Source: Aquincolibacterium sp964606385 (lineage in GTDB: Bacteria > Omnitrophota > Omnitrophia > Omnitrophales > Aquincolibacteriaceae). Taken from it: 64,000 nt of DNA. Made by a program: the position numbers and the translations under genes. This document shows, piece by piece, positions 43,771-53,700 of this stretch (within the stretch, counting starts at the first letter, position 1; every line of letters begins with the position of its first letter). Under the pieces are notes generated by a model. The model was given only the letters and a program-made list of their open reading frames with translations. It was not told where the DNA came from and made no database searches. Location: positions 1 to 64,000 of the forward strand of contig CAZSFZ010000009.1 in the NCBI GenBank assembly GCA_964606385.1, given 5' to 3'.

Positions 43771-45885
43771 ATGCACAAGCAGATCGATGTTACGGAAATC
43801 TTTGGAAGTAATGTTTTTAATGACCGGGTGATGAAGGAAAGGCTCCCGAAGGATACCTATAAAGCCCTGAAGAAAACGATCCAGGAAGGATTGCCGCTTT
43901 CTTTAGAGGTCGCTAATGTGGTCGCGAGCGCCATGAAGGACTGGGCGATCGAGAAGGGCGCGACGCATTACACGCACTGGTTCCAGCCTTTGACCGGCCG
44001 GACTGCGGAAAAACATGATTCTTTTATCGCGCCGACCGAAGACGGAAGCGTCATTATGGAGTTCTCCGGGAAGCAGTTGACTCAGGGGGAGCCGGACGCG
44101 TCCTCCTTCCCGAGCGGCGGCCTGCGTTCCACGTTCGAAGCGCGCGGCTATACGGCCTGGGATTGTACTTCGCCGGCATTTCTCAAAACGGATGCCTCGA
44201 GTAACGTGACGCTTTGTATCCCGACGGCCTTCTGCTCCTATACGAGCGAAGCCCTGGATAAGAAGACGCCGCTTCTCCGTTCTATGGAAGCCGTCTCAAA
44301 ACAGGCGGTCCGCGTGCTGAGGGCCTTGGGTAACAAGACCGTGAAACGGGTGACCTCCACCGTGGGGCCCGAACAGGAATACTTTCTGATCGACAAATCG
44401 TGCTACGAGAAGCGTCTCGACCTCATCGTTTCCGGTCGGGCCCTTTTTGGTGCGCCGGCTCCCAAAGGACAGGAGTTGGAGGACCAATATTTTGGCGCGA
44501 TCAAGGACCGTATTGCTGATTTCATGCGGGACCTTGATATCGAGCTTTGGAAGATGGGGATCTCATCCAAAACGAAACACAACGAAGTGGCTCCCGCGCA
44601 GTATGAAATGGCGCCGATCTTTTCGACGACCAACATCGCGGCGGACCATAACCAGCTGGTGATGGAGACCATGCAGAAAGTGGCGCTGCGCCACAATCTC
44701 GTGTGCCTGCTCCATGAAAAACCGTTCGCGGGAGTGAACGGTTCCGGCAAGCATAACAACTGGTCGCTTTCGACCGACGACGGGCAGAACCTGCTCGAGC
44801 CGGGGAGAACGCCCTCCGAGAACGAGCAGTTCCTGATCTTCGTGAGCGCGATGATCATGGCGGTGGACCGCCACGCGGCGAAACTGCGCGCGAGCTGCGG
44901 CAATCCCGGGAACGACCTCCGCCTCGGCGCGAACGAAGCGCCGCCGGCCATCATCTCGATCTTCATGGGGGATGAGTTCACGGAGATCCTGCAGGGGATC
45001 GCGAGCGGCAAGAAGGTCGCGAGCCGCGGCCAGCATTTCCTCCAGATCGGCGTGGATTCGCTGCCGCAGCTTCCGAAGGACAACACGGACCGGAACCGGA
45101 CCTCACCGTTCGCGTTTACCGGCAACAAGTTCGAATTCCGCATGGTCGGGTCCTCGGCGTCCATTTCGGGGCCTAACATCGTGATCAACGTGATCGCGGC
45201 GGAAGCCCTGGATGAGATCGCGACGCGTCTCGAAAAGGCCGGGAAGGCCAACCTGCACAAGGAAGCGCAGGCGATCGTGCGCGACGCGATGAAAAAGCAC
45301 GGCCGGGTTATTTTTAACGGCAATAACTATTCCGACGAGTGGGTCGCTGAAGCCAAGAAACGCGGCCTGCCGAACGTCAGGACGGGCGTTGAAGCGCTCG
45401 CCTCGATGGCGTCTCCGGAAGCGGTCAAGCTTTTCGAAAAGTACAAAGTGCTTTCCAAGGAAGAACTGCACGCCCGCTACGAGATCTACCTCGAGATCTA
45501 CGTCAAGCACGTGAATATCGAGGCTCAGGCGGCGGTCCAGATGGTGAAGCGGCAGTACCTCCCCGCGGTGATCAAGTTCACGAAAGACCTCGCCAAGACC
45601 GTCTCGGAGCTCAAAGCGGCCGGGGCGCCTTTCAAGGTCCAGAAGGAACTCCTCACGAAGGTCAGCGCCCTTTTGGAATCGGCGAATGAAAAGCTGGAAG
45701 TTCTCGAGTCTTCCATCGAGAAGGCGCACGCCGTGGCGGATATCGCCAAGCGCGCCGAAGCGTTTCGCGATAAAGTATTCGTCGCCATGAGCGCTTTGCG
45801 TAAGGACATCGACGCGTTGGAAGGCCTTGTCTCGGCGAATCTCTGGCCGGTCCCGACCTACGCCGAAATGCTCTTCAAGCTTTAA
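43771..45885 (+). CDS. glnN: Glutamine synthetase type III
   Basis: 704 residues, the length of GSIII dodecamers. Conserved blocks include THYTHWFQPLTGRTAEKHD, PDASSFPSGGLRSTFEARGY, GPEQEYFLID, KHNEVAPAQYEMAPIF and GKHNNWSL. It forms glutamine from glutamate and ammonium. Driven by a sigma-54 promoter, with GGGGAGG before the ATG. Type III enzymes are not adenylylated; control is through expression. Confidence 0.94.
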   Translation: MHKQIDVTEIFGSNVFNDRVMKERLPKDTYKALKKTIQEGLPLSLEVANVVASAMKDWAIEKGATHYTHWFQPLTGRTAEKHDSFIAPTEDGSVIMEFSGKQLTQGEPDASSFPSGGLRSTFEARGYTAWDCTSPAFLKTDASSNVTLCIPTAFCSYTSEALDKKTPLLRSMEAVSKQAVRVLRALGNKTVKRVTSTVGPEQEYFLIDKSCYEKRLDLIVSGRALFGAPAPKGQELEDQYFGAIKDRIADFMRDLDIELWKMGISSKTKHNEVAPAQYEMAPIFSTTNIAADHNQLVMETMQKVALRHNLVCLLHEKPFAGVNGSGKHNNWSLSTDDGQNLLEPGRTPSENEQFLIFVSAMIMAVDRHAAKLRASCGNPGNDLRLGANEAPPAIISIFMGDEFTEILQGIASGKKVASRGQHFLQIGVDSLPQLPKDNTDRNRTSPFAFTGNKFEFRMVGSSASISGPNIVINVIAAEALDEIATRLEKAGKANLHKEAQAIVRDAMKKHGRVIFNGNNYSDEWVAEAKKRGLPNVRTGVEALASMASPEAVKLFEKYKVLSKEELHARYEIYLEIYVKHVNIEAQAAVQMVKRQYLPAVIKFTKDLAKTVSELKAAGAPFKVQKELLTKVSALLESANEKLEVLESSIEKAHAVADIAKRAEAFRDKVFVAMSALRKDIDALEGLVSANLWPVPTYAEMLFKL

Positions 45886-45906
45886 GGCGCGATTTATAGC
45901 GCACTT

Positions 45907-45980
45907 ATCCTGAGCAAGCCCGAAGGGCGCGTCGAAGGATATACTTCGACTCCTTCGCCAAAGGCTTAGTCGCTCAGGAT
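45907..45980. repeat. Dispersed repeat ATCCTGAGC...GCTCAGGAT
   Basis: Outer arms ATCCTGAGC (45907-45915) and GCTCAGGAT (45972-45980) enclose TCGAAGGAT and CTTCGACTCCTTCGCC segments. The pattern matches a repeat type widespread in uncultured bacterial genomes. A second perfect hairpin TTAGGATTGGC/GCCAATCCTAA (45983-46008) follows. Confidence 0.65.
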
Positions 45981-46025
45981 GATTAGGATTGGCAATGGCC
46001 AATCCTAAACAATCAGGGCAAGGCA

Positions 46026-46068
46026 GGCGGGTTCTCTCATCTCCTGGGAGACCCGCCTTTTTATTTTT
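46026..46068 (+). terminator. Rho-independent terminator after glnN
   Basis: GGCGGGTTCTC pairs with GGGAGACCCGCC and is followed by TTTTTATTTTT. The gap 45886-46249 holds two repeats, this terminator, an AT-rich bend (46100-46130) and the amtB promoter; no gene is seen in it. Confidence 0.88.
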
Positions 46069-46135
46069 CAGGCAGCGAAGTTCCCCCGCAATTCCCCACA
46101 AAATATTTTTAATTAATTTTTTCATTCCTTTGAAG

Positions 46136-46153
46136 TTGGCACGCGTCTTGCAC
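46136..46153 (+). promoter_or_regulatory. Sigma-54 promoter of amtB
   Basis: TTGGCACGCGTCTTGCAC carries GG (46138-46139) and GC (46150-46151) 10 bases apart. The AT-rich stretch AAATATTTTTAATTAATTTT just upstream suits a bend or IHF site. Confidence 0.9.
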
Positions 46154-46211
46154 ATCCCATGGGTGTAGAACAAAACAGTGTTTGATAAGTTTCGTGATGA
46201 CAAAAGTGTCG

Positions 46212-46223
46212 GACAAATTTGTA
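46212..46223 (+). promoter_or_regulatory. Activator-like site in the amtB leader
   Basis: GACAAATTTGTA contains the palindrome ACAAATTTGT, identical to the core of the glnN activator site, but lies about 60 bases downstream of the amtB -12 element. Confidence 0.4.
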
Positions 46224-46249
46224 AGTGGATCAAAAAGGAGGATCGCACA

Positions 46250-47578
46250 ATGAGAAAAGCAACAAAGTGGTTTTTGGGAAGCGCGGGGTTTTTAATGCTC
46301 ATGGGGATCTCGGGGTTGGCGCTGGCCGCGGACGCGGCCGCTCCGGTCATTAATGCCGGGGATACGGCCTGGGTCCTTATTTCGGCGGGGCTGGTCTTTT
46401 TAATGACGCCGGGGCTTGCGTTCTTTTATGGAGGCCTGGTCCGTAAAAAGAACATGCTCTCGATCCTCATGCAATGTTTCATGCTGATGTGCATCATGAC
46501 GCTTCAATGGGTCGTGATCGGGTACAGCCTTTCGTTCGGTCCGGACATCAAGGGGATGATCGGGAGTCTGAGCTGGGCGGGCCTCCACGGCGTAGGTCTG
46601 GAGCCTTTCGCGGATTATTCGGCGACGATCCCGCATCAGGCGTTCATGATCTTTCAGGCGATGTTCGCCATCATCACGCCGGGCCTCATCCTGGGAGCTT
46701 TCGCGGAGCGCATGAAATTCTCGGCGTTCGTGGTCTTCTCGCTCCTTTGGGCTACGCTGGTCTATGATCCGGTCTGCCATTGGGTGTGGGCTGTGGGCGG
46801 TTTTCTCCGTAACTCGGGTGCGTTGGACTTCGCGGGCGGCACGGTGGTGCATATCAATGCCGGTATCGCGGCGCTCGTTTGCGCGATCGTCCTGGGAAAA
46901 AGGAAAGGGTATCCCAAGCACATGTCGCCCCCGCACAATCTTCCTTTTGCTGTGCTCGGGGCCGGGCTTCTCTGGTTCGGATGGTTCGGGTTTAACGGCG
47001 GGAGCGCCCTTGCGGCTAACGGCCTTGGCGTGAGCGCTTTTGTGGTGACGCATATCGCCGCGGCGGCGGCCGGACTGACCTGGTCGCTCATTGAATGGAA
47101 GATCAACTCCAAACCGACGATGCTCGGGATGATCACGGGCGCGGTGGGTGGCTTGGTCGCGATCACGCCGGCGGCGGGATTCGTGGGGCCCATCGACGCG
47201 ATATGGATCGGCGTCGGGGTTTCCGTGATCTGCTATTTCTTTGTGGCGATCGTAAAGAACAAATTCGGCTATGACGATTCGCTGGACGCGTTCGGCGTGC
47301 ACGGGATCGGCGGCATCTGGGGCGCGCTGGCGACGGGTCTCTGGGCCTCCAAGGCGGTGAATCCGGCCGGCAATGACGGCCTCTTTTACGGCAATCCGGG
47401 GCTTCTCTGGATCCAGCTGAAGGCCGTGATCGTTACGATCGTTTATTCGTTCATCGTTTCTTTCGTGCTTCTCAAGATCGTCGACGCCTTGATGGGGCTT
47501 CGCGTGACCGAGGATGAAGAGCGCATCGGGCTTGACCTGACGCAGCACCGCGAGTCCGCTTACACCATCATTGACTAA
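46250..47578 (+). CDS. amtB: Ammonium transporter
   Basis: 442 residues with a cleavable-looking N-terminal helix (ALAADAAAP) then 11 transmembrane segments. The Amt signature blocks are present: PGLAFFYGGLVRKKN, FGWFGFNGGSALAANG, the DSLDAFGVHGIGGIWGALATG segment with the pore His and PHQAFMIFQ. AAGGAGG precedes ATG 46250; a longer frame from 46178 is rejected as it has no such site. P-II follows at 22 bases and would block the channel when nitrogen is ample. Confidence 0.94.
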   Translation: MRKATKWFLGSAGFLMLMGISGLALAADAAAPVINAGDTAWVLISAGLVFLMTPGLAFFYGGLVRKKNMLSILMQCFMLMCIMTLQWVVIGYSLSFGPDIKGMIGSLSWAGLHGVGLEPFADYSATIPHQAFMIFQAMFAIITPGLILGAFAERMKFSAFVVFSLLWATLVYDPVCHWVWAVGGFLRNSGALDFAGGTVVHINAGIAALVCAIVLGKRKGYPKHMSPPHNLPFAVLGAGLLWFGWFGFNGGSALAANGLGVSAFVVTHIAAAAAGLTWSLIEWKINSKPTMLGMITGAVGGLVAITPAAGFVGPIDAIWIGVGVSVICYFFVAIVKNKFGYDDSLDAFGVHGIGGIWGALATGLWASKAVNPAGNDGLFYGNPGLLWIQLKAVIVTIVYSFIVSFVLLKIVDALMGLRVTEDEERIGLDLTQHRESAYTIID

Positions 47579-47600
47579 TAAAACTCAAAGGAGGTAGGTC

Positions 47601-47942
47601 ATGAAATACGTTATCGCAGTGATCCAGCCGGACCGGGTGGATGAGGTCCTCCGGATCCTTGAAGAAAAAGAGATCCATCTCGTGACGGTCACGAACGTGA
47701 TGGGCCGCGGGCGGCAGAAGGGGATCTCGGAGGTCTACCGCGGGCATAAGGAGGCGGGACGGCTTCTCCGGAAGGTGAAGCTCGAGATCGCCGTGAACGA
47801 AGCGTTCGTGAAAGCGACCGTCGACGCGATCAAGGAAGGCGCCCGGACCGGCCATGTCGGAGACGGGAAGATCTTCGTGGTCGATCTTAAAGAATGTTAT
47901 CGCATCCGTACCGGTGAGATCGGCGAAGTGGCGATCGGATGA
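47601..47942 (+). CDS. glnK: Nitrogen regulatory protein P-II (GlnK-type)
   Basis: 113 residues. T-loop GRGRQKGISEVYRG has the modifiable Tyr (Y46). VGDGKIFVVDL is the C-terminal nucleotide-binding block and the B-loop appears as EGARTGHVGDGK. Adjacent to amtB, so a GlnK role at the transporter is likely. AAAGGAGG upstream. It may be uridylylated if a GlnD exists elsewhere. Confidence 0.92.
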   Translation: MKYVIAVIQPDRVDEVLRILEEKEIHLVTVTNVMGRGRQKGISEVYRGHKEAGRLLRKVKLEIAVNEAFVKATVDAIKEGARTGHVGDGKIFVVDLKECYRIRTGEIGEVAIG

Positions 47943-47982
47943 TCGCCCTTTACCGGAAAATCAAGCGACAAAGGAGAAAAAC

Positions 47983-49323
47983 ATGGACAGGATCTTGAGG
48001 AACGTTTGGATTTTAAGCCTGATCGGAATGTGTCTGACGCCGGGAGCGGCTTTTGCGGCAGACGATAGCGGGGAAGTGGCGGCGCTCAAGGCGCAGATCG
48101 ACGCGCTGAGCCGCAAGCTCGAGGCCATGGACAGCAAAATGATGACCATGGAAAAGCCGGCGCCGGGAGCCCAGACGACTTATATTCCTCCCGCCGAGGA
48201 GTCCAAGGGGGGATTTCTCCGTACCGCCATGTCGGACATCCAAATGGGCGGTTATGTGGAAGCCCAGTTCAACAATAAGGTCGATCAACCCCAGCAGAAC
48301 GGGAACGTGGGCCGTTCGCTGAGCGATAAATCCGCGGATACTTTCTCCCTGCCGGGAGCCAAGCTCTGGTTCGAGAAGCTCGCGAATCCCGAAGGCGGCG
48401 CCGGGTTCCGCATCGACATGATGATGGGAAGCGACACACGCTATTTCTTCAACAATTTCCAGAACGATAATCTGGGGACTTCGAATGGCGGAAGCAGCGG
48501 AAACACCGCTTTCGCGTTCGAACAAGCCTATGTGCAACTTGTCGCCCCGCTGGGTTTCTGGTCCAGCAGCGAGGTTCTCCCGCACACTATGGACATCAAG
48601 GCGGGCCGTATGACCACGCTTGCGGGGAATGAAGTGATCGAGGGGCCGTTCAACTGGAACATCAGCCGTTCGGCGTCCTTCGGTTACGCGCTTCCGTTCA
48701 CGCATACCGGCGTGCGGGCGAGCTACGCGCTTTTCAATAACTACCTGACCATGTATCACGGTATCAATAACGGTTGGGACAACGATATCGACAACAATTC
48801 GTACAAGACCTTCGAAAACGCGTTCAGCTTCAGTCCGTTCAAGAACACCAAATGGACCACGGCGACCTATTTCGGGCCCGAGAACAACAACGCGAGTGGC
48901 GGAAAGCGTTTTCTTGTCACGAACGTCGCCAGTTGGGACGCCACTTCGAAGCTCTCGTTCGTCGGGGAATTCGATATGGGCAACCAGCCCCGCGTGGATA
49001 TCGCCATGGACGACAATTTCCACACGGCGCAGTGGTTCGACTACGCGGCGTATGCCAAGTACAAATTCACGGACAAATGGGCCGCGGCGTACCGTTTCGA
49101 ATACTTCGATGACAGCCAACGTTACCGCAATTGGACGGGGGCCGGCACGGCCGGAGCCCAGAGGGATCTGGCGAATACCCTGACGCTTGAGTACAAGCCG
49201 TGGGAGAACGTGATCGCCCGGGCGGAGTATCGGATCGATTACGCGCACGCCGGCGACGGGAACGTTTTCGGCGGCAAAAATCAGCAGAATACTTTTGGAG
49301 CTCAGCTCAGCTACCTTTTTTAA
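47983..49323 (+). CDS. Putative beta-barrel porin (OmpL-like/BBP2)
   Basis: 446 residues: signal peptide (AFAADD near 25), a short coiled coil (EVAALKAQIDALSRKLEAMD), a linker, then a beta-barrel with repeated aromatic-rich strands ending QLSYLF with terminal Phe. Matches the putative beta-barrel porin-2 family that often follows ammonium genes. Start ATG 47983 has AAAGGAG. Probably co-transcribed with amtB-glnK and admits small nitrogen compounds; inference. Confidence 0.75.
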   Translation: MDRILRNVWILSLIGMCLTPGAAFAADDSGEVAALKAQIDALSRKLEAMDSKMMTMEKPAPGAQTTYIPPAEESKGGFLRTAMSDIQMGGYVEAQFNNKVDQPQQNGNVGRSLSDKSADTFSLPGAKLWFEKLANPEGGAGFRIDMMMGSDTRYFFNNFQNDNLGTSNGGSSGNTAFAFEQAYVQLVAPLGFWSSSEVLPHTMDIKAGRMTTLAGNEVIEGPFNWNISRSASFGYALPFTHTGVRASYALFNNYLTMYHGINNGWDNDIDNNSYKTFENAFSFSPFKNTKWTTATYFGPENNNASGGKRFLVTNVASWDATSKLSFVGEFDMGNQPRVDIAMDDNFHTAQWFDYAAYAKYKFTDKWAAAYRFEYFDDSQRYRNWTGAGTAGAQRDLANTLTLEYKPWENVIARAEYRIDYAHAGDGNVFGGKNQQNTFGAQLSYLF

Positions 49324-49334
49324 GACGGGTATCT

Positions 49335-49372
49335 CTGAGAGGCCGGGAGGCGTTAAGTGCCCGGTCTCTCAG
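49335..49372 (+). terminator. Hairpin after the porin gene
   Basis: Thirteen-pair stem CTGAGAGGCCGGG/CCCGGTCTCTCAG with one G-T pair and a 12-base loop; no T-tract. Confidence 0.5.
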
Positions 49373-49420
49373 GAGTTACGTATCTCCATCCCGGCCCAGA
49401 TCGCCTCCCCTGGTGATTGC

Positions 49421-49474
49421 CCCGGCCCCTCCCTTATCGTTAAGGGAAGCCGGGGCGGGGCCGGGACTTTTTTT
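49421..49474 (+). terminator. Terminator upstream of carA
   Basis: CCCGGCCCC (49421-49429) pairs with GGGGCCGGG (49457-49465) over an inner CCCTT/AAGGG hairpin, followed by AC and seven Ts. It may end the nitrogen operon or act as an attenuator for carA. Confidence 0.75.
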
Positions 49475-49548
49475 CAATTTCGGAGCTCCGGGGGCCTTCC
49501 GATCGTGCATATCCATTGCTGGACAGTTCTCAAAAGGTGAAGTATTCT

Positions 49549-50739
49549 ATGCGCCAACGTAAAGGCTGTTTGGCCGGTTATCAAAGCCCACTGATTGACT
49601 TACCCCCAGTAGAAATCGTGAAAAAAGCGATACTAGCGCTCGAGGATGGTGTGTGGTTCGAAGGCGAAGGTTTTGGCGCCGACGGTGAAGCATTCGGGGA
49701 AGTCGTCTTCAATACGGGGTTGAGCGGGTACCAGGAGATCTTGACCGATCCTTCCTACAAAGGCCAGATGGTCTGCATGACCTACCCTCATATCGGCAAT
49801 TACGGCATTAACGCCGCGGATGTCGAATCTTCCAGGCCCTGGGTCGAAGGATTTATCGTCAAAGAGGTCAGCCCGATCGTGAGCAATTACCGCTCCGAGA
49901 TGACGCTCGACCAATACCTCAAACAATATAATATCCTCGGCATCCAGGGGATCGATACCCGCAAACTTGTGAAGCACCTCCGGACCGTGGGCGCGAAGAA
50001 AGCCGTCATTTCCACGCTGGAACAGGATCCCCAAAAACTTGTCCAAAAGGCCAAAAGGTCCCCGAGCATTGTCGGCGTGGACCTCGTCAAGGAAGTGACC
50101 TGCCCGAAGCCGTACGTTTTCGAAGAAACGATGCCGTCGGAGTTCGCGTGGGGCGCCGCCCAGAAAAGAAGGTTCAAGGTCGTCGCGGTGGATAGCGGTG
50201 TCAAATACAACATCCTGCGCAAGCTCAACCAGCACGGTTTCAACGTCCAGGTCGTTCCGGCCAGCGCGACCGCGGAAGAGATCCTGGCCTATAAACCGGA
50301 CGGCGTTTTCCTCGCGAACGGTCCCGGCGATCCCGCGGCGGTGCAGTACCTTGTCACCGCGGTCCGCAAACTGATCGGCAAAGTCCCGATGTTCGGGATC
50401 TGTCTCGGTCACCAGATGATCGGACAGGCCCTTGGCGGCAAGACCTCCAAACTCAAGTTCGGCCACCACGGCAACAACCATCCGGTGATGGACCTGAAGA
50501 CGCGAAAGATCGAGATCACCTCGCAGAACCACAACTTTGTCGTGAATATCGACACGCTTCCGAAAGGGGATGTCGAGATCACGCATGTCAATTTGAACGA
50601 TAAAACGCTCGAAGGCCTGCAGCACAAGAAACACCCGCTTTTCAGCGTCCAGTACCACCCGGAAAACGCTCCCGGGCCGCATGACAGTGATTATCTTTTT
50701 ACCCGTTTTTATGAACTGATCAGTCAACACGTAAGTTAA
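49549..50739 (+). CDS. carA: Carbamoyl-phosphate synthase small subunit
   Basis: Glutamine amidotransferase subunit supplying ammonia to CarB. N-terminal CPSase domain with FNTGLSGYQEILTDPSY; class I glutaminase with nucleophile Cys in GICLGHQMIGQ and His-Glu in QYHPENAPGP. ATG 49549 has AAGGTGA upstream and gives about 23 extra residues; GTG 49618 aligns with the usual N-terminus (MKKAILALEDG) but lacks a site. Followed by two carB genes. Confidence 0.92.
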   Translation: MRQRKGCLAGYQSPLIDLPPVEIVKKAILALEDGVWFEGEGFGADGEAFGEVVFNTGLSGYQEILTDPSYKGQMVCMTYPHIGNYGINAADVESSRPWVEGFIVKEVSPIVSNYRSEMTLDQYLKQYNILGIQGIDTRKLVKHLRTVGAKKAVISTLEQDPQKLVQKAKRSPSIVGVDLVKEVTCPKPYVFEETMPSEFAWGAAQKRRFKVVAVDSGVKYNILRKLNQHGFNVQVVPASATAEEILAYKPDGVFLANGPGDPAAVQYLVTAVRKLIGKVPMFGICLGHQMIGQALGGKTSKLKFGHHGNNHPVMDLKTRKIEITSQNHNFVVNIDTLPKGDVEITHVNLNDKTLEGLQHKKHPLFSVQYHPENAPGPHDSDYLFTRFYELISQHVS

Positions 50740-50758
50740 ACAAGGGGACGTGTGATCT

Positions 50759-53700
50759 ATGCCAAAACGCAACGACATTAATAAGATCCTGATCATCGGA
50801 TCGGGGCCGATCATTATCGGCCAGGCCTGCGAGTTCGATTATTCCGGGACCCAGGCTTGTAAAGCGCTCCGCAAAGAAGGGTACGAGATCGTGCTCGTCA
50901 ATTCCAATCCCGCGACGATCATGACGGATCCGGAAATGGCGGACCAGACCTATATCGAACCATTGACCCTGGAGAGCCTTGAGAAGATCATTGCCAAGGA
51001 ACGGCCGGACGCGCTTCTTCCCAATCTGGGCGGTCAGACGGGGCTCAATCTCTCTTCTGCGCTTTATAAAAACGGCATTCTCGAAAAATACGGCGTTCAG
51101 ATCATCGGGGTGAAGGCGGACGCCATCGAACGGGGTGAGGACCGTGAGGTTTTCAAGGCCACCATGGCCCAGCTCGGGATCCCGGTGCCTCAATCGGCGA
51201 CGGCCAATACCGTCGAAGAATGCGAAGCGATCGCCCAGAAGATCGGTTACCCGGTCGTGATCCGTCCCGCGTATACAATGGGCGGAACGGGCGGCGGGAT
51301 CGCCTATAACGTGGAAGACCTGCGGGTGATCGCGCTCCGGGGGCTTACGGTGAGTATTGCCCGCCAGGTGCTGATCGAAGAAGCAGTGATCGGATGGGAA
51401 GAGCTGGAACTCGAGGTCGTCCGCGACGCGAAGAACCAGAAGATCACGGTATGTTTTATCGAGAACGTGGACGCGATGGGCGTGCACACCGGGGACAGTT
51501 TTTGCGTGGCGCCGATGCTCACGGTCGCGCCCGAGCTCCAGAAAAAGCTCCAGGAATATTCTTATAAGATCGTCGACGCGATCGGTGTGGTCGGAGGCAC
51601 GAACATCCAGTTCGCGCACAATAAAAAAGACGGCCGCGTGGTGGTGATCGAGATCAATCCGCGCACGTCCCGTTCGTCCGCGCTCGCTTCGAAAGCGACG
51701 GGGTTTCCGATCGCGATGGTGTCAACGCGTCTTGCGGCCGGTCTCACGATGGATGAGATCCCTTACTGGCGGGATGGGTCGCTTGAGAAATACACGCCGA
51801 GCGGGGAGTACGTGGTCGTGAAATTCGCCCGTTGGGCGTTTGAAAAGTTCCCCAAGGCCCAGGATGTTTTGGGAACGCAGATGAAAGCTGTCGGCGAGGT
51901 CATGTCCATCGGCAAGAATTTCAAGGAGGCTTTTCAGAAGGCCATCCGGTCTCTCGAGATCGGCCGCTACGGCCTCGGTGGGGCCAAAGATTTCAAGCAG
52001 CTGACCGTCGAACAGCTCCGGGGTCGCCTGGCGCATGCTTCCAGCGAACGGATCTTCCTCATGTATGAAGCCCTTCGGAAGGGTTTCTCCGTCGAAGAGC
52101 TTTACCGCATGACCCACATCGGGCTGTGGTTCATCCAGGAAATGAAGGACCTCGTGACGTTCGAGGAAGAGATTATCCAGAATCCTTGGGACAAATTCAC
52201 GGACAAGGACCTCGTGAAGGCCAAGGAATGGGGTTTTTCGGACCGGTACCTTGCGGGGCTTTTCGGGGTTTCGGAGACGGCGGTGCGTGAACGCCGCATC
52301 CGCCTCGGCAAGATCGCCCGGTATGAGGCCGTTCCTGTGAGCGGCGTGGAAAACGCGGCGTATTATTACTCCACCTATCACGTGGGTAAGGAAGATGTGG
52401 CGGTTTCCAGGAATAAAAAGATCCTGATCCTGGGCGGCGGGCCGAACCGGATCGGGCAGGGGATTGAATTCGATTACACCTGCGTGCACGCGGTGATGGC
52501 GCTCCGCGCGGCCGGTTATGAATCGATCATGATCAACTGTAACCCCGAAACGGTATCGACCGACTACGATACGGCGAACAAGCTTTATTTTGAGCCCCTG
52601 ACGGTGGAGGACGTTCTGACGATCTATGAAAAAGAAAAACCGGACGGCGTGATCGTCCAGTTCGGCGGACAAACGCCTCTCAATATCGCCAGGCAGCTTA
52701 AAGACGCGGGTGTGAAGATCCTGGGGACCACCCCGGAAAGCATCGCGTTCGCGGAAGACCGCGAACTTTTCCGCGAAAAAATGATCGAGCTCGGCATCCC
52801 GCAGCCCGAAAGCGGCATCGCGCGTTCGTTGGAAGAGGCGCTTGGGATCGCGGAGCGGATCGGCTATCCCCTCATGGTCCGTCCTTCTTTCGTGCTCGGC
52901 GGCCGCGGCATGGAGATCATTTACGATGAGGCCATGCTGAGAAAATACGCGGTGGAAGCCATCAAGGTGAGCCCGGAGCATCCGATGCTGATCGACCGGT
53001 TCCTGGATAAGGCGCTTGAATGCGAAGTGGACGCCCTTTCCGACGGGACCGACGCTTTTGTCACGACGGTCATGGAACACATTGAATGGGCCGGGGTGCA
53101 TTCGGGGGATTCGGCCTGCTCCATCCCGAGCCGGACGATCTCCAAAGAGCATCTGAAGCAGATCGAGGACTACACGGCCAAGATCGCCAAGGCGCTCAGC
53201 GTCGTGGGCCTCATCAATGTCCAATACGCGATCTGCGACGGTAAGGTCTATATCCTGGAAGCGAACCCCCGCGCCTCGCGCACGGTGCCGATCGTTTCCA
53301 AAGTGACGGGAGTTCCGATCGCGCGCATCGCGACCGAAATGATGCTCGGCAAAAAGATCGGTGATTTCCCGCAGCTCAAGAATGTCAAAGCGCGGTTTTT
53401 CGGCGTGAAAGAAGCCGTGTTCCCCTTCAACATGTTCCCCGAAGTCGATCCGATCCTGGGTCCCGAAATGCGGGCGACGGGAGAAGTGATGGGGGTGGGG
53501 GATAATTTCGGCGCGGCGTTCTACAAGGCGCAGGAAGCCACGGGCGCGAAGCTTCCGCTGGAAGGGAATGCTCTTTTAACGGTGGCGGGTAAGGACAAGG
53601 AGATGCTGCCGCCTATCGCGAAAAAACTGATCTCGCTCGGTTTCAAGATCTTCGCGACGGAGAAGACCAGCGCGTTCCTGACGGCGCAAAAGATCGAGAA

